64,000 nt of DNA from an uncultured Sphingomonas sp. Its GTDB lineage: Bacteria; Pseudomonadota; Alphaproteobacteria; Sphingomonadales; Sphingomonadaceae. Made by a program: the position numbers and the translations under genes. Position 1 is the stretch's first letter. Each line of letters opens with the position of its first letter. A model generated the notes under the pieces. The model searched no databases, had not been told where the DNA came from, and saw only the letters and a list, made by a program, of their open reading frames with translations. Location: positions 62,001 to 126,000 of the forward strand of contig NZ_CAJYHX010000031.1 of the NCBI RefSeq assembly GCF_913774285.1, in the 5' to 3' direction. Below, one piece after another: positions 1-8,527 of the stretch.

Positions 1-357
1 CACCGCCGCCGCCTCGATCGCATCCGAGTCGAACAGCGCCCGCGCCTGCCGCGCCGCATCGCCCTGCGGCGCTTCCAGCTGCAGCCGGGGCCGGGCGGAA
101 TCGCGGCTGAACACGTTGCGCAGCTCGCGATCGGCGGCGCGCACCCCCTCTTGCTGGCCGAGCGGGACGATCGCCACCAGGACCTGCCGCGCCTCGCCGG
201 CAGCGCCCGCGGCCTGGCCGCTGAGGCCACCGATGATGCCGAAGCCGATCATCAAGAGCGGACTGAGCAGGAAGAGCAGGAAGGTCGGCGTCATCACCGT
301 CGCGGTGAGGTCACGGCGGGCGATCGTCAGCGCGTGGCGGAGGAAGCGCGGCATCAT
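1..357 (-). CDS. ABC-2 type transporter permease, partial (left edge)
   Basis: Integral membrane half of an ABC exporter of the NatAB/ABC-2 type. Only the N-terminal ~119 residues are present and the frame runs off the left edge. The visible part begins MMPRFLRHALTIARRDLTATV, which is a short cytosolic lead-in. One hydrophobic segment follows at about residues 24-45 (FLLFLLSPLLMIGFGIIGG). After it comes a soluble extracytoplasmic stretch, as in NatB-like permeases with a large loop after TM1. The start overlaps the stop of the ATPase gene by 4 bases (ATGA), so the two are translationally coupled. The substrate is unknown; Na+ or drug export is the family precedent. Confidence 0.8.
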   Translation of the reverse strand, partial: MMPRFLRHALTIARRDLTATVMTPTFLLFLLSPLLMIGFGIIGGLSGQAAGAAGEARQVLVAIVPLGQQEGVRAADRELRNVFSRDSARPRLQLEAPQGDAARQARALFDSDAIEAAAV

Positions 358-1280
358 GCGATCGTCTCCGGCTGGTCGGCCAGCGCCTCGGCGCCGACGA
401 TGCGGACAAAGGCGTCGTGCAGTCCCGGCCGCTCGATCGACAGGCCGGAGATGCCGTGCCCCGCCTCGATCAGCCGGACGAGCAGCGCCTCGATGCCGCC
501 ATCGGGCACGGTGAACCGCCAGCTCCCGCCTTCGCGCACCGCGTCGCCCGGCAGCATCGCACCGATCGCGTCGGCATCATGGTGCGGCGTGTAGCGCGCC
601 CGCAGCGGCAACAGCGCGCGTGCCTCGTCCACCGTGCCCTCGAACCGCACTTTGCCGCCCGCGATGACCGAAATGCGCTCGCACAGCCGCTCGGCATGCG
701 CCATCACATGGGTGGAAAAGAGGATGGTGGCGCCGCGATCGCGCTGGCCGCGGATCAGCAGCTCCAGCCGCTCCTGGTTGACGGGGTCGAGCCCCGAAAA
801 GGGTTCGTCGAGCACCAGCAGGTCGGGCTCGTGCACCACCGAGCCGAGCAGCTGCACCAGCTGCGCCATCCCCTTCGAGAGCTTGCGGATCTTGTCGTCG
901 GCGGCATGGCCGAGCCCCGCGCTTTCGAGCAGTTCCCCTGCCCGCTTGCGCCCGGTCGCCCAGGGCAGCCCGCGCAGTGCCCCCATGAAGGCGATCGCCT
1001 CGCGACACTTCATGTTGGGGTAGAGCCCGCGCTCCTCGGGCAGGTAGCCGACCTGGTCGCTCCTGTCGCGCGGATGGCGGCTGCCGAGCAATGTCCGCTC
1101 GCCTTGGTCGGGCTCGATGATGCCGAGCAGCATGCGCAATGTCGTGGTCTTGCCCGCGCCGTTGGGCCCGAGCACGCCGTAGATCACGCCCTTGGGCACC
1201 GCGATGCCGACACCATCGACGGCGCGCCGATCCCCAAAACGTTTGACCAGCCCGGAGGCACTGACGGCGAGTTGCTGCAA
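354..1280 (-). CDS. ABC transporter ATP-binding protein (NatA-like)
   Basis: Cytosolic ATPase that powers the adjacent ABC-2 permease. It has the A-loop/N-terminal lobe, Walker A GPNGAGKTT at about residue 38, a degenerate signature LSKGMAQ, Walker B LLVLDEPFSGLDP and an H-loop STHVM. A C-terminal DUF4162-like extension of ~80 residues follows, as in NatA-type subunits. The start is a TTG at 1280, chosen because a GGAGG lies 5 bases upstream on the minus strand; no ATG fits. It is divergent from queG with only 36 bases between the two start codons, so both promoters must be compact or overlap neighbouring genes. It forms a two-gene operon with the permease. Confidence 0.9.
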   Translation of the reverse strand: MQQLAVSASGLVKRFGDRRAVDGVGIAVPKGVIYGVLGPNGAGKTTTLRMLLGIIEPDQGERTLLGSRHPRDRSDQVGYLPEERGLYPNMKCREAIAFMGALRGLPWATGRKRAGELLESAGLGHAADDKIRKLSKGMAQLVQLLGSVVHEPDLLVLDEPFSGLDPVNQERLELLIRGQRDRGATILFSTHVMAHAERLCERISVIAGGKVRFEGTVDEARALLPLRARYTPHHDADAIGAMLPGDAVREGGSWRFTVPDGGIEALLVRLIEAGHGISGLSIERPGLHDAFVRIVGAEALADQPETIA

Positions 1281-1316
1281 CGATGCCTCCCCCTAGCAAT
1301 CGCAACGTGGTAGCGG

Positions 1317-2468
1317 GTGCGCGTGCGGGAAGACAAGTCCATCGAGGAACGGCTGAAGGCGAAGGCGGCGGAGATCGGTTTCGCGGCGTGCGGCGTCGCG
1401 CATGCCGATGCCGCACCGCGCACCGCCGAGCGGCTCCGCCAATGGCTGGACGAGGGCGCGCATGGCGACATGCTGTGGATGGAGGAACGCGCCGAGCAGC
1501 GCGGCAGCCCCCGTGGTCTGTGGCCCGAGGTGCGCTCGGTGATCGCGCTCGGCATGAGCTACGCCCCCGCCGCCGATCCGCTGGCGCTCGCGGGCGAAGG
1601 CGAGGTCGGTCGCATCTCGGTCTACGCGCAGGGGGCCGATTATCACGATGTGGTCAAGCGCCGGCTGAAGGAGCTTGCCCGCTGGCTGGTGGCGGAAGCA
1701 CCGGGTGCCGATGTGAAGGTGTTCGTCGATACCGCGCCGGTGATGGAAAAGCCGCTGTCGGAGGCCGCCGGGCTCGGCTGGCAGGGCAAGCACACCAATC
1801 TGGTCAGCCGCAGCCATGGCAGCTGGCTGTTCCTCGGCGCGATCTACACGACGCTCGACCTCGCCTCCGACGGCCCGAGCGGCGGCGGCTGCGGCAGCTG
1901 CGACGCCTGCCAGACCGCCTGCCCGACGAGCGCCTTCCCCGCCCCATACCGCATCGACGCGCGCCGCTGCGTTTCCTACCTCACCATCGAGAACAAGGGC
2001 CCGATCCCGCGCGAATTGCGGGAGGGCATCGGCAACCGCATCTATGGCTGCGACGATTGCCTGGCGGTCTGCCCCTGGAACAAGTTCGCCGCCGCCGCAC
2101 AGGCCAACCTCGCCTTCCACCCGCGCGCCGAGCTGACCGTCCCCTACCTCGCCGACCTGCTGGCGCTCGACGATTCAGGCTTTCGCGAGGTCTTCGCCGG
2201 CTCGCCGATCAAGCGCATCGGCCGCGACCGGATGGTGCGGAACTGCCTGATTGCGGCGGGCAATAGCGGCAGCGCGCGACTGGTGCCGCCGGTTCTGGCC
2301 CTGCTCGACGATCCCGCGCCGGTCGTGCGCGGCGCGGCTGCATGGGCGCTCGAACGGCTCGATCCGGCCCGCTGGCAGGTAGAAAGCGTGGCCCGAGCGG
2401 CGCAGGAGCCCGACCCGCAGGTCCGCGCCGAATGGCTCGGACTTGACTCGCCCGCCCCACCCCGCTAG
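1317..2468 (+). CDS. queG: tRNA epoxyqueuosine(34) reductase QueG
   Basis: Cobalamin-dependent iron-sulfur enzyme that reduces epoxyqueuosine to queuosine at position 34 of tRNA, the last step of Q synthesis. The 383-residue protein matches the family length. It carries two [4Fe-4S] motifs near residues 191-250, CGSCDACQTACP and CDDCLAVCPW. The conserved Asp of the family lies in the VDTAPVMEKP segment at about 140. The C-terminal ~90 residues (LVPPVLALLDD...VRGAAAWAL) look like the HEAT-like repeats seen in QueG. The start is the GTG at 1317; a second in-frame GTG two codons later is possible. queA, encoding the preceding pathway step, is in this window about 19 kb away; tgt is not. Confidence 0.95.
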   Translation: MRVREDKSIEERLKAKAAEIGFAACGVAHADAAPRTAERLRQWLDEGAHGDMLWMEERAEQRGSPRGLWPEVRSVIALGMSYAPAADPLALAGEGEVGRISVYAQGADYHDVVKRRLKELARWLVAEAPGADVKVFVDTAPVMEKPLSEAAGLGWQGKHTNLVSRSHGSWLFLGAIYTTLDLASDGPSGGGCGSCDACQTACPTSAFPAPYRIDARRCVSYLTIENKGPIPRELREGIGNRIYGCDDCLAVCPWNKFAAAAQANLAFHPRAELTVPYLADLLALDDSGFREVFAGSPIKRIGRDRMVRNCLIAAGNSGSARLVPPVLALLDDPAPVVRGAAAWALERLDPARWQVESVARAAQEPDPQVRAEWLGLDSPAPPR

Positions 2469-2471
2469 GCG
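2443..2471 (+). promoter_or_regulatory. Candidate promoter for rpsD
   Basis: TTGACT at 2443-2448, a 17-base spacer, then TAGGCG at 2466-2471. The -10-like hexamer begins on the queG stop codon. The spacing is ideal for a housekeeping sigma factor, and it lies about 145 bases before the rpsD start, leaving a sizeable leader. The call rests on motif match and spacing only. Confidence 0.45.
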
Positions 2472-2615
2472 CGCCGCTTCGCAATTGGCCCCGCACCCCC
2501 GGTGAAGCGGTGGCCCTGCGCTTTTCCCGCAAGAGAAGCACAGGCGAAACCGGGATCGCGATCAGGACGGCGTGCCGCCCGGGTCAACGTCACAGCAATT
2601 GGTAAAGGATTTTAT

Positions 2616-3230
2616 ATGTCGAAGCGCTCCAGCGCCAAGCATAAGCTCGATCGCCGCATGGGCGAAAACATCTGGGGTCGTCCGAAGTCCCCGGTGAACA
2701 AGCGTGAGTACGGCCCGGGCCAGCACGGCCAGCGCCGCAAGGGCAAGATGTCGGACTTCGGCATCCAGCTGCGCGCCAAGCAGAAGCTCAAGGGCTATTA
2801 CGGCGACATCACCGAGAAGCAGTTCAAGCGCTCGTACGAAGACGCGTCGCGCATGAAGGGCGACACCGGTCAGAACCTGATCGGCCTGCTCGAGCAGCGC
2901 CTCGACATGATCGTCTACCGCGCCAAGTTCGCGCCGACGATCTTCGCGGCCCGCCAGCTGGTCAACCACGGCCATGTCCGCGTCGACGGCGAGAAGTGCA
3001 ACATCGGTTCGCGCCGCATCAAGCCGGGCCAGGAAATCAGCCTGAGCAGCAAGGCGCAGGAAATGGCCCTGGTCATGGAAGCGCAGAGCCTCGCCGAGCG
3101 CGACATCCCCGACTATGTCGCACCGGATGGCGCGGCGAAGGTCACCTTCACCCGCGTGCCGACGCTCGACGAAGTGCCGTACCCGGTGAAGATGGAACCG
3201 AACCTGGTCGTCGAGTTCTACTCGCGCTAA
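2616..3230 (+). CDS. rpsD: 30S ribosomal protein S4
   Basis: Primary 16S rRNA-binding protein of the small subunit, nucleating assembly of the 30S body. It starts MSKRSSAKHKLDRRMGENIWGRP, the alphaproteobacterial form of the S4 N-terminus. The S4 RNA-binding domain spans about residues 93-155 (RLDMIVYRAKFAPT...ARQLVNHGHVRVDG). At 204 residues it is full length. ATG 2616 was chosen because it begins the conserved N-terminus and has AAAGGA seven bases upstream; the longer open frame upstream has no conserved sequence. The gene stands alone between queG and a strong terminator. Confidence 0.98.
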   Translation: MSKRSSAKHKLDRRMGENIWGRPKSPVNKREYGPGQHGQRRKGKMSDFGIQLRAKQKLKGYYGDITEKQFKRSYEDASRMKGDTGQNLIGLLEQRLDMIVYRAKFAPTIFAARQLVNHGHVRVDGEKCNIGSRRIKPGQEISLSSKAQEMALVMEAQSLAERDIPDYVAPDGAAKVTFTRVPTLDEVPYPVKMEPNLVVEFYSR

Positions 3231-3257
3231 TTCGGCTCCTTCGGGAAACGAGAAGCG

Positions 3258-3285
3258 GGGCGGTCCTTCGGGGCCGCCCTTTTTT
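3258..3285 (+). terminator. Rho-independent terminator of rpsD
   Basis: A 9-bp GC-rich stem (GGGCGGTCC against GGGCCGCCC, one T-G wobble) closed by a TTCG tetraloop and followed by six T residues. It lies 27 bases past the rpsD stop codon. All elements of an intrinsic terminator are present. Confidence 0.92.
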
Positions 3286-3337
3286 CGTTGTGCGGACTGG
3301 CACGAATCCGCAGAACAGGCGCACCAGGAGGAATTCC

Positions 3338-4972
3338 ATGCGCTTCTCGTTGCTTGCCCTTGCCCTGCTCTCGACCACCGCCGCCGCCCAGGCGCAGACC
3401 GCCGCCCCCGCCCTGTCGCTCGACACGCTGAAGACCGTCACCCAAACGCTGTCCTCCGACGCGTTCGAGGGGCGCAAGCCGACGACCGCGGGCGAGGACA
3501 AGACGATCGCCTATCTGATCGAGCGCTTCCAGAAGGCGGGGCTCAAGCCCGGCAACAAGGGACAATGGGTGCAGGACGTGCCGCTGGTCGAACTCAGCGT
3601 GCAGAGCCCCAGCAAGCTCGCCTTCACCGGCGGCAAGACGCCGGTGTCGCTCGCCTATGGCAGCGAGGCGGCGTTCTCCACCTACCGCGTCACCCCGAAG
3701 ATCGATTTGAAGGACAGCGAGGTCGTGTTCGTCGGCTACGGCATCAACGCGCCCGAGCGCGGCTGGAACGACTATGCCGGGCTGGACGTGAAGGGGAAGA
3801 CCGTCGTCATCCTGATCAACGATCCCGACTGGCAGACGATGACGCTCGACGGCCCGTTCGGCGGCCGGGCGATGACCTATTATGGCCGCTGGACCTACAA
3901 GTACGAGGAAGCCGCGCGCCAGGGTGCGGCGGGTGCGATCATCATCCATGATACCGAACCCGCCGCCTATGGCTGGGGCGTGGTCGAGAGCAGCTGGGGC
4001 GGGCCGAAGCTTGAGCAGGACACGCCCGGCGACCATGCCGACCAGTCGCAGCTGATCGGCTGGATCCAGCAGGATTCGGCCAAGGCGCTCTTCGCCAGCG
4101 CGGGCAAGGATTATGCCGCGTTGGTCGAGGCGGCCAAGCACAAGGGCTTCAAGGCCGTACCGCTGGGGGTCAAGGCCTCGGCCAGCTTCGGCGTCGGCAT
4201 CAAGCGCCAGGCGTCGAAGAACGTCGTCGGCATCCTCCCCGGCACCGCCAAGCCGGACGAGGTCGTGCTGTTCTCGGCGCATTGGGACCATCTTGGCCAC
4301 TGCAAGCCGGTGAACGGCGACGACATCTGCAACGGCGCGGTCGACAATGCCACCGGCACCGCCGGGCTGGTCGCGCTCGCCGAGGCCAATGCCAAGGCCG
4401 GCCCGGCCAAGCGCAGCATGGTGTTCCTGGCGGTGACCGCCGAGGAACAGGGGCTGATCGGTTCGCAATATTATGCCGAGCATCCGGTCTATCCGCTGGC
4501 GAAGACCGTCGGCGGCGTGAACATGGACGGGCTGAACATCCACGGCAAGGCGAAGGACTTCGTGCTGGTAGGCGCGGGCAAGTCCGAGCTGGAAGAGCTG
4601 GTGAAGCCGCTGGTCGCCGCCGAAGGCCGGGTGATCGGGGTGGAATCGACGCCCGAAAAGGGCAGCTATTACCGCTCGGACCATTTCAGCTTCGCCAAGC
4701 TGGGCGTGCCGATGCTGTACGGCGAGAGCGGCGACGATCTGGTGGTCGGCGGCAAGGCAGCCGGCGCCAAGGCGGCGGAGGACTATACCGACCAGCGCTA
4801 CCACAAGCCCCAGGACGAATATGATCCCAAGTGGAACTGGGACGGCGCACTGTCGGACCTGCGGATCTATTACGGACTCGGCCGTGAACTGGCTGACGGC
4901 AGCAGCTGGCCCAACTGGTTCAAGGACGCCGAATTCCGCGCCATCCGGGACAAGGCGCGAGCAGGGCAGTAA
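3338..4972 (+). CDS. Secreted M28-family metallopeptidase with PA-type insert
   Basis: Predicted exported di-zinc aminopeptidase/carboxypeptidase-like enzyme of 544 residues. A signal peptide covers residues 1-20 (MRFSLLALALLSTTAAAQAQ). A protease-associated domain follows at about 130-260 (VVFVGYGINAPERGWNDYAG). The catalytic domain then shows all metal ligands in order: SAHWDHLG, GAVDNATGTAG, TAEEQGLIGS, NMDGL and RSDHFSF. ATG 3338 was chosen because it begins the signal peptide and has AGGAGG six bases upstream. It appears monocistronic. A palindromic repeat element separates it from aguA. The natural peptide substrate cannot be read from the sequence. Confidence 0.92.
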   Translation: MRFSLLALALLSTTAAAQAQTAAPALSLDTLKTVTQTLSSDAFEGRKPTTAGEDKTIAYLIERFQKAGLKPGNKGQWVQDVPLVELSVQSPSKLAFTGGKTPVSLAYGSEAAFSTYRVTPKIDLKDSEVVFVGYGINAPERGWNDYAGLDVKGKTVVILINDPDWQTMTLDGPFGGRAMTYYGRWTYKYEEAARQGAAGAIIIHDTEPAAYGWGVVESSWGGPKLEQDTPGDHADQSQLIGWIQQDSAKALFASAGKDYAALVEAAKHKGFKAVPLGVKASASFGVGIKRQASKNVVGILPGTAKPDEVVLFSAHWDHLGHCKPVNGDDICNGAVDNATGTAGLVALAEANAKAGPAKRSMVFLAVTAEEQGLIGSQYYAEHPVYPLAKTVGGVNMDGLNIHGKAKDFVLVGAGKSELEELVKPLVAAEGRVIGVESTPEKGSYYRSDHFSFAKLGVPMLYGESGDDLVVGGKAAGAKAAEDYTDQRYHKPQDEYDPKWNWDGALSDLRIYYGLGRELADGSSWPNWFKDAEFRAIRDKARAGQ

Positions 4973-4994
4973 GGCGGTCCACCGCCCCTTCCAT

Positions 4995-5091
4995 CGTCAT
5001 CCCGGCGAAAGCCGGGATCCACTGGGGTCTCTGTCGCGGCTTCTGCTGATGCCGAGAGGCGAATGGATCCCGGCTTTCGCCGGGATGACGG
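4995..5091. repeat. Type A intergenic inverted-repeat element (copy 1)
   Basis: Two inverted arms built on GTCATCCCGGCGAAAGCC and its complement flank a ~45-base centre that begins ACTGGGGTCTCTGTCGCGGC. Related copies lie near 24.2, 44.1 and 62.1 kb. This copy and the 62.1-kb copy have the same orientation and a similar centre; the other two are inverted relative to it. It lies between codirectional genes (peptidase and aguA). Confidence 0.9.
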
Positions 5092-5150
5092 CTGGTGGGC
5101 GGGAACGCCCGGCCTTTCCCCTGTCACGCTACGGGGCTAAAGCCCCCGCC

Positions 5151-6128
5151 ATGACTCGTACCCCTCCCCCCGAATGGGCGCCGCACGATGCGGTCTGGAT
5201 CGGCTTTCCCAGCCACGCTGACCTCTGGGTCGAAGACCTCGAGCCCGCCCGCGAAGAAGTGCTCGCCTTCGCCCGCGCAGTGCATGCCGAAGGCCGCGGC
5301 GAGCGCGTGATCCTCGTCGCCGCAGATGAAGCCGCTGCCGACGCCGCCCGCATCATGGCCGGCGACGCCGCCGAGGTCGTCACCGAGCTGTTCGGCGACA
5401 TCTGGCTCCGCGATACCGCCGGCATCGTCACCGGCGACAATGTCGCGCAGGATTTCGGCTTCAACGGCTGGGGCGGCAAGTACGACCTGGAAGGCGACGA
5501 CACGATCGGCGCCCGCCTCGCCGCGCGGCGCGGGCTCACCGCCGCCAAGCATGGCTGGGTCCTCGAAGGTGGCGCGATCGACGGCGACGGGACCGGGCTT
5601 TGCGTCACCACCGAACAGTGCCTGCTCAACCCTAACCGTAACCCCGACCTGGACCGCGCCGCGATCGAGGCCAAGCTAGCGGCGGACCTCGGCTATACCC
5701 GCGTGCTGTGGCTCGGCGACGGCCTCGCCAACGACCATACCGATGGCCATGTCGACAACCTCGCCCGCTTCGTCGGCCCCAACCGGCTGCTGATTCCGAC
5801 GCCGGCCGAGGACGATCCCAACGCCGCCATCTACGCCGATGCGGTCGCCCGCGCCGAGACGTTCGGCGTCGAGGTCGTGCGAATGCCCTCCCCCGGCGCG
5901 GTGCTGGACGAGGATGGCGAGCCGATCCCCGCCAGCTATATGAACTTCTATATCGGCAACGCCGCGGTGGTGGTGCCGCTCTACGGCCAGCCCAACGACG
6001 ACGCTGCGATCGAGACGCTGCAGGGCCTGTTCCCCGGCCGCGAAATCGTCGGCCAGCGGGCGGATCATATCCTTACCGGCGGGGGCAGCTTCCACTGCAT
6101 CTCGCAGCAGATCCCCACCCCCGCGTGA
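5151..6128 (+). CDS. aguA: Agmatine deiminase
   Basis: Hydrolyses agmatine to N-carbamoylputrescine and ammonia, the first step of the arginine decarboxylase route to putrescine. It belongs to the guanidine-modifying (PAD_porph) superfamily. Visible hallmarks are the EGGAIDGDG loop, the NDHTDGHVDNLARF segment with catalytic His/Asp, and the nucleophile Cys in GGGSFHCISQQ near the C-terminus. At 325 residues it is slightly shorter than typical AguA but all motifs are present. ATG 5151 starts at the conserved N-terminal region; the upstream frame runs through the type A repeat. aguB, which completes the pathway, lies 2.4 kb downstream past an intervening chemoreceptor gene on the other strand. 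Confidence 0.93.
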   Translation: MTRTPPPEWAPHDAVWIGFPSHADLWVEDLEPAREEVLAFARAVHAEGRGERVILVAADEAAADAARIMAGDAAEVVTELFGDIWLRDTAGIVTGDNVAQDFGFNGWGGKYDLEGDDTIGARLAARRGLTAAKHGWVLEGGAIDGDGTGLCVTTEQCLLNPNRNPDLDRAAIEAKLAADLGYTRVLWLGDGLANDHTDGHVDNLARFVGPNRLLIPTPAEDDPNAAIYADAVARAETFGVEVVRMPSPGAVLDEDGEPIPASYMNFYIGNAAVVVPLYGQPNDDAAIETLQGLFPGREIVGQRADHILTGGGSFHCISQQIPTPA

Positions 6129-6475
6129 CCGCCTTCGCCGTCCGCGCGCTGCTTTCCGGGCTGATCGTCGCCGCCATGGCGATGATCGCCCGGCGCAGTC
6201 CCGCGTTCGGCGCCTTGGTTGCGTCGCTGCCGCTGATCTCGCTGCTCGGGGTCCTGTGGCTGTGGCGCGATACGCACGATCCCGCGCGCGTCGCGGACCA
6301 TCTCCAGGCGACCTTCTGGTACGTGCTGCCGTCGCTGCCGATGTTCCTGCTCGTGCCGGCGCTGCTGCGATCGGGGATCGGCTTCGCGCCCGCGCTGCTC
6401 GCGGGCGTCGCGCTGACGATCCTGCTGTATTTCGGGACCGCCGCGGCGCTTGCCCGGTTCGGCATCACGCTCTGA
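6125..6475 (+). CDS. DUF3147-family small membrane protein
   Basis: A 116-residue, almost entirely hydrophobic protein with about four transmembrane segments (for example ALLSGLIVAAMAMI, FGALVASLPLISLLGVLWL, LPSLPMFLLVPALL, ALLAGVALTILLYFG). The pattern and the RRSPAFGALVASLPLISLL signature match DUF3147. No biochemical function is known for the family. The GTG start overlaps the aguA stop by 4 bases (GTGA), so it is translationally coupled to agmatine deiminase. A role in polyamine-related transport or membrane function is possible but is only inferred from position. Confidence 0.75.
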   Translation: MTAFAVRALLSGLIVAAMAMIARRSPAFGALVASLPLISLLGVLWLWRDTHDPARVADHLQATFWYVLPSLPMFLLVPALLRSGIGFAPALLAGVALTILLYFGTAAALARFGITL

Positions 6476-6490
6476 GCCGCTGCCGCCGCG

Positions 6491-8317
6491 TCAGAAGCTC
6501 TCCCATGCCTCGACGTCGCGGGTCATCGCGCGGACCGCGGCGGCAGGCAGCGGTCGAGCCTCGGCGGGCGGCGTGGCGAACCTGCCCTGGAGCGACGTTC
6601 CTCCGCCGCTGCCCACCCGGAACCTGGCCGCCTGATCGCTGAGCAGCCGCGTCTCGTTCGACAGGTTGCGCGCCGCGGCCGAGGTTTCCTCGACCATCGC
6701 GGCATTCTGCTGGGTGGCGCTGTCCATGTTGGTCACGGCGGTCGTCACCTGCACGATCGCGGCGGCCTGGGCATTGTTGTCCGTCGCCATGCCGCCGAGC
6801 AGTTGGTGCACCTGCGCGACGTCCTGCGAGATATCCGAGAGCGCACCATCCACCCGCTGCACCGCCTCCACCGCGGTACCGATCTCGGACTGGGTGACGG
6901 TGAGCTGGTCGCGGGCCCGCTTGGCTTCTTCCTCGGCCCGCATCGCCAGCGCCGAGACCAGATCGGCCACCACCGCGAAGCCACGCCCCGCCTCGCCGGC
7001 ACGGCCTGCCTCCACCGCGGCGTTCATCGCCAGCACGCGGGTCTGGAAGGCGATCTTGTCGAGCCCTTCGATCACGCTGTCGATGCCCTTGGCGCTGTCT
7101 GCGACCCGGCTCATCGCCTGCACCGCCTCGTCTGTGATCGCGCGCCCCCCCCCGACGGTCTGGATTGCGCCGTTGGCGCGGTCGACGGTGTTGCCCGCCG
7201 CCGCCGCAGTCGCCTTCAGGCGGCCATCGATCTCGCCGATCGACGCTGCGGTCTCGGCGAGCGACGCGGCGGTGCTTTCGGTGCGGCGGGCGAGATCCTC
7301 CGATGCCTGGGCGATGTCCTTCGAACCGGTGCTGATGCCCTGCGCACTTTGAATTACGGTGCCGATCAGCGTGCGCAGATTGTCCAGCGCCTCGTTGAAG
7401 TTGCTTTTCAGCTCGGCATAGGCCGGCGGGAAGTGCGCGGTGACCGGGCGCGTGAGGTCGCCTGCCTTGAGCGCCGCGAGGCTGTCGCGCAGTGCGCCGG
7501 TAACCGTGGTCTGCTCGGCGGAGGCGGCAGCGGCGCGATCGCGTTCCTTGGCGATCGCCGCCTGGAGGAAGCCATCGACCGAGCGGGTGATGTCGCCGAT
7601 CTCGTCCTGCTGCTCGAGGTGCGGCAGCGTTGCCTCGCCCGAGGAGCGGGCGAGCTTGGTGATGAGCTCCGCCAGCTGGCGGATCGGGGCGATCACCTTG
7701 TGGGTGATGGTGAGGAACGAAACCGTCAGCACGCCACCCGCCAGCAATCCCAGCAGCGCCATCGAGAGGCGCGCGAAGCCCGCAGCGGACTGGGCCTGGG
7801 TGGCGATCCTTTCGGAAATCTTGATCTGCAAATCGACGAGCTTGGCGATGGCGTCCGACACCGGGTCGATCGCCGGATACATCTCGGTGCGCACGAAGCC
7901 GTCGAGTGCCGCGGCATCGCCCGCGCGCAGCATCTTGTCGAGCCGAGCCACCTTCTCGTCGGCCAGCTTCATCCGGGCTTCGGCCTCGCTTGCGAGCTTG
8001 GCTTCCTCGCCCTCGATCCGGGTGGCACGATATGCCCCCCACGCCTTGTGCAGCTCGGCACTTCCCGCGGACACCCTGGTCGCGGCCTCGTCAAAGCCGA
8101 TATTGCCGTTTCGCGCCTTGTGCGCGGTATCGACGATCTCGACGGCATAGCGATCCGCCACCACCTTCAACTGGCGCAGCGGCAGCACGCGATCGGCGAG
8201 CAGCGTCGACAATGCGGCCTCGCTCGACCGGGCCGACCAATAGCCGACCCCGACCAGCAGCACCGTGGCGATGCCGAACAGCGCGAGGCAACCGAGGAGT
8301 TTCTGCTTAATCGTCAT
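6491..8317 (-). CDS. Methyl-accepting chemotaxis protein with periplasmic helical sensor and C-terminal pentapeptide
   Basis: Membrane chemoreceptor of 608 residues. TM1 is at about 8-28, followed by a periplasmic four-helix-bundle-type sensor (~30-180), TM2 at ~183-205 and a HAMP region. A long cytoplasmic signalling helix hairpin follows, with its tip in GRAGEAGRGFAVVADLV. The protein ends VEAWESF. The last five residues fit the xWxxF pentapeptide that tethers CheR/CheB in receptors such as Tsr (NWETF). ATG 8317 was taken because it places TM1 at the N-terminus as MTIKQKLLGC; upstream codons encode an implausible charged leader. It lies between the agmatine genes on the opposite strand. The ligand is unknown. 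Confidence 0.9.
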   Translation of the reverse strand: MTIKQKLLGCLALFGIATVLLVGVGYWSARSSEAALSTLLADRVLPLRQLKVVADRYAVEIVDTAHKARNGNIGFDEAATRVSAGSAELHKAWGAYRATRIEGEEAKLASEAEARMKLADEKVARLDKMLRAGDAAALDGFVRTEMYPAIDPVSDAIAKLVDLQIKISERIATQAQSAAGFARLSMALLGLLAGGVLTVSFLTITHKVIAPIRQLAELITKLARSSGEATLPHLEQQDEIGDITRSVDGFLQAAIAKERDRAAAASAEQTTVTGALRDSLAALKAGDLTRPVTAHFPPAYAELKSNFNEALDNLRTLIGTVIQSAQGISTGSKDIAQASEDLARRTESTAASLAETAASIGEIDGRLKATAAAAGNTVDRANGAIQTVGGGRAITDEAVQAMSRVADSAKGIDSVIEGLDKIAFQTRVLAMNAAVEAGRAGEAGRGFAVVADLVSALAMRAEEEAKRARDQLTVTQSEIGTAVEAVQRVDGALSDISQDVAQVHQLLGGMATDNNAQAAAIVQVTTAVTNMDSATQQNAAMVEETSAAARNLSNETRLLSDQAARFRVGSGGGTSLQGRFATPPAEARPLPAAAVRAMTRDVEAWESF

Positions 8318-8527
8318 CCAACGCTTCTCACAGACTAGGCCCGAGCGAGGCAGCCGGCGTGCGCACCCTGCCTTGAGCGCGCCGCGTGCCTCCATCGTTG
8401 TTATAGAGAAACCATTTCCCCTACCCCCGACATGGCTTCATATTTGCGCGGATCATCGTGTATCTTGGAGGGTATCAGCACGCGTACGGGGCTGGATTCC
8501 GGCACGGCATCCACTACATGGCGCCGC

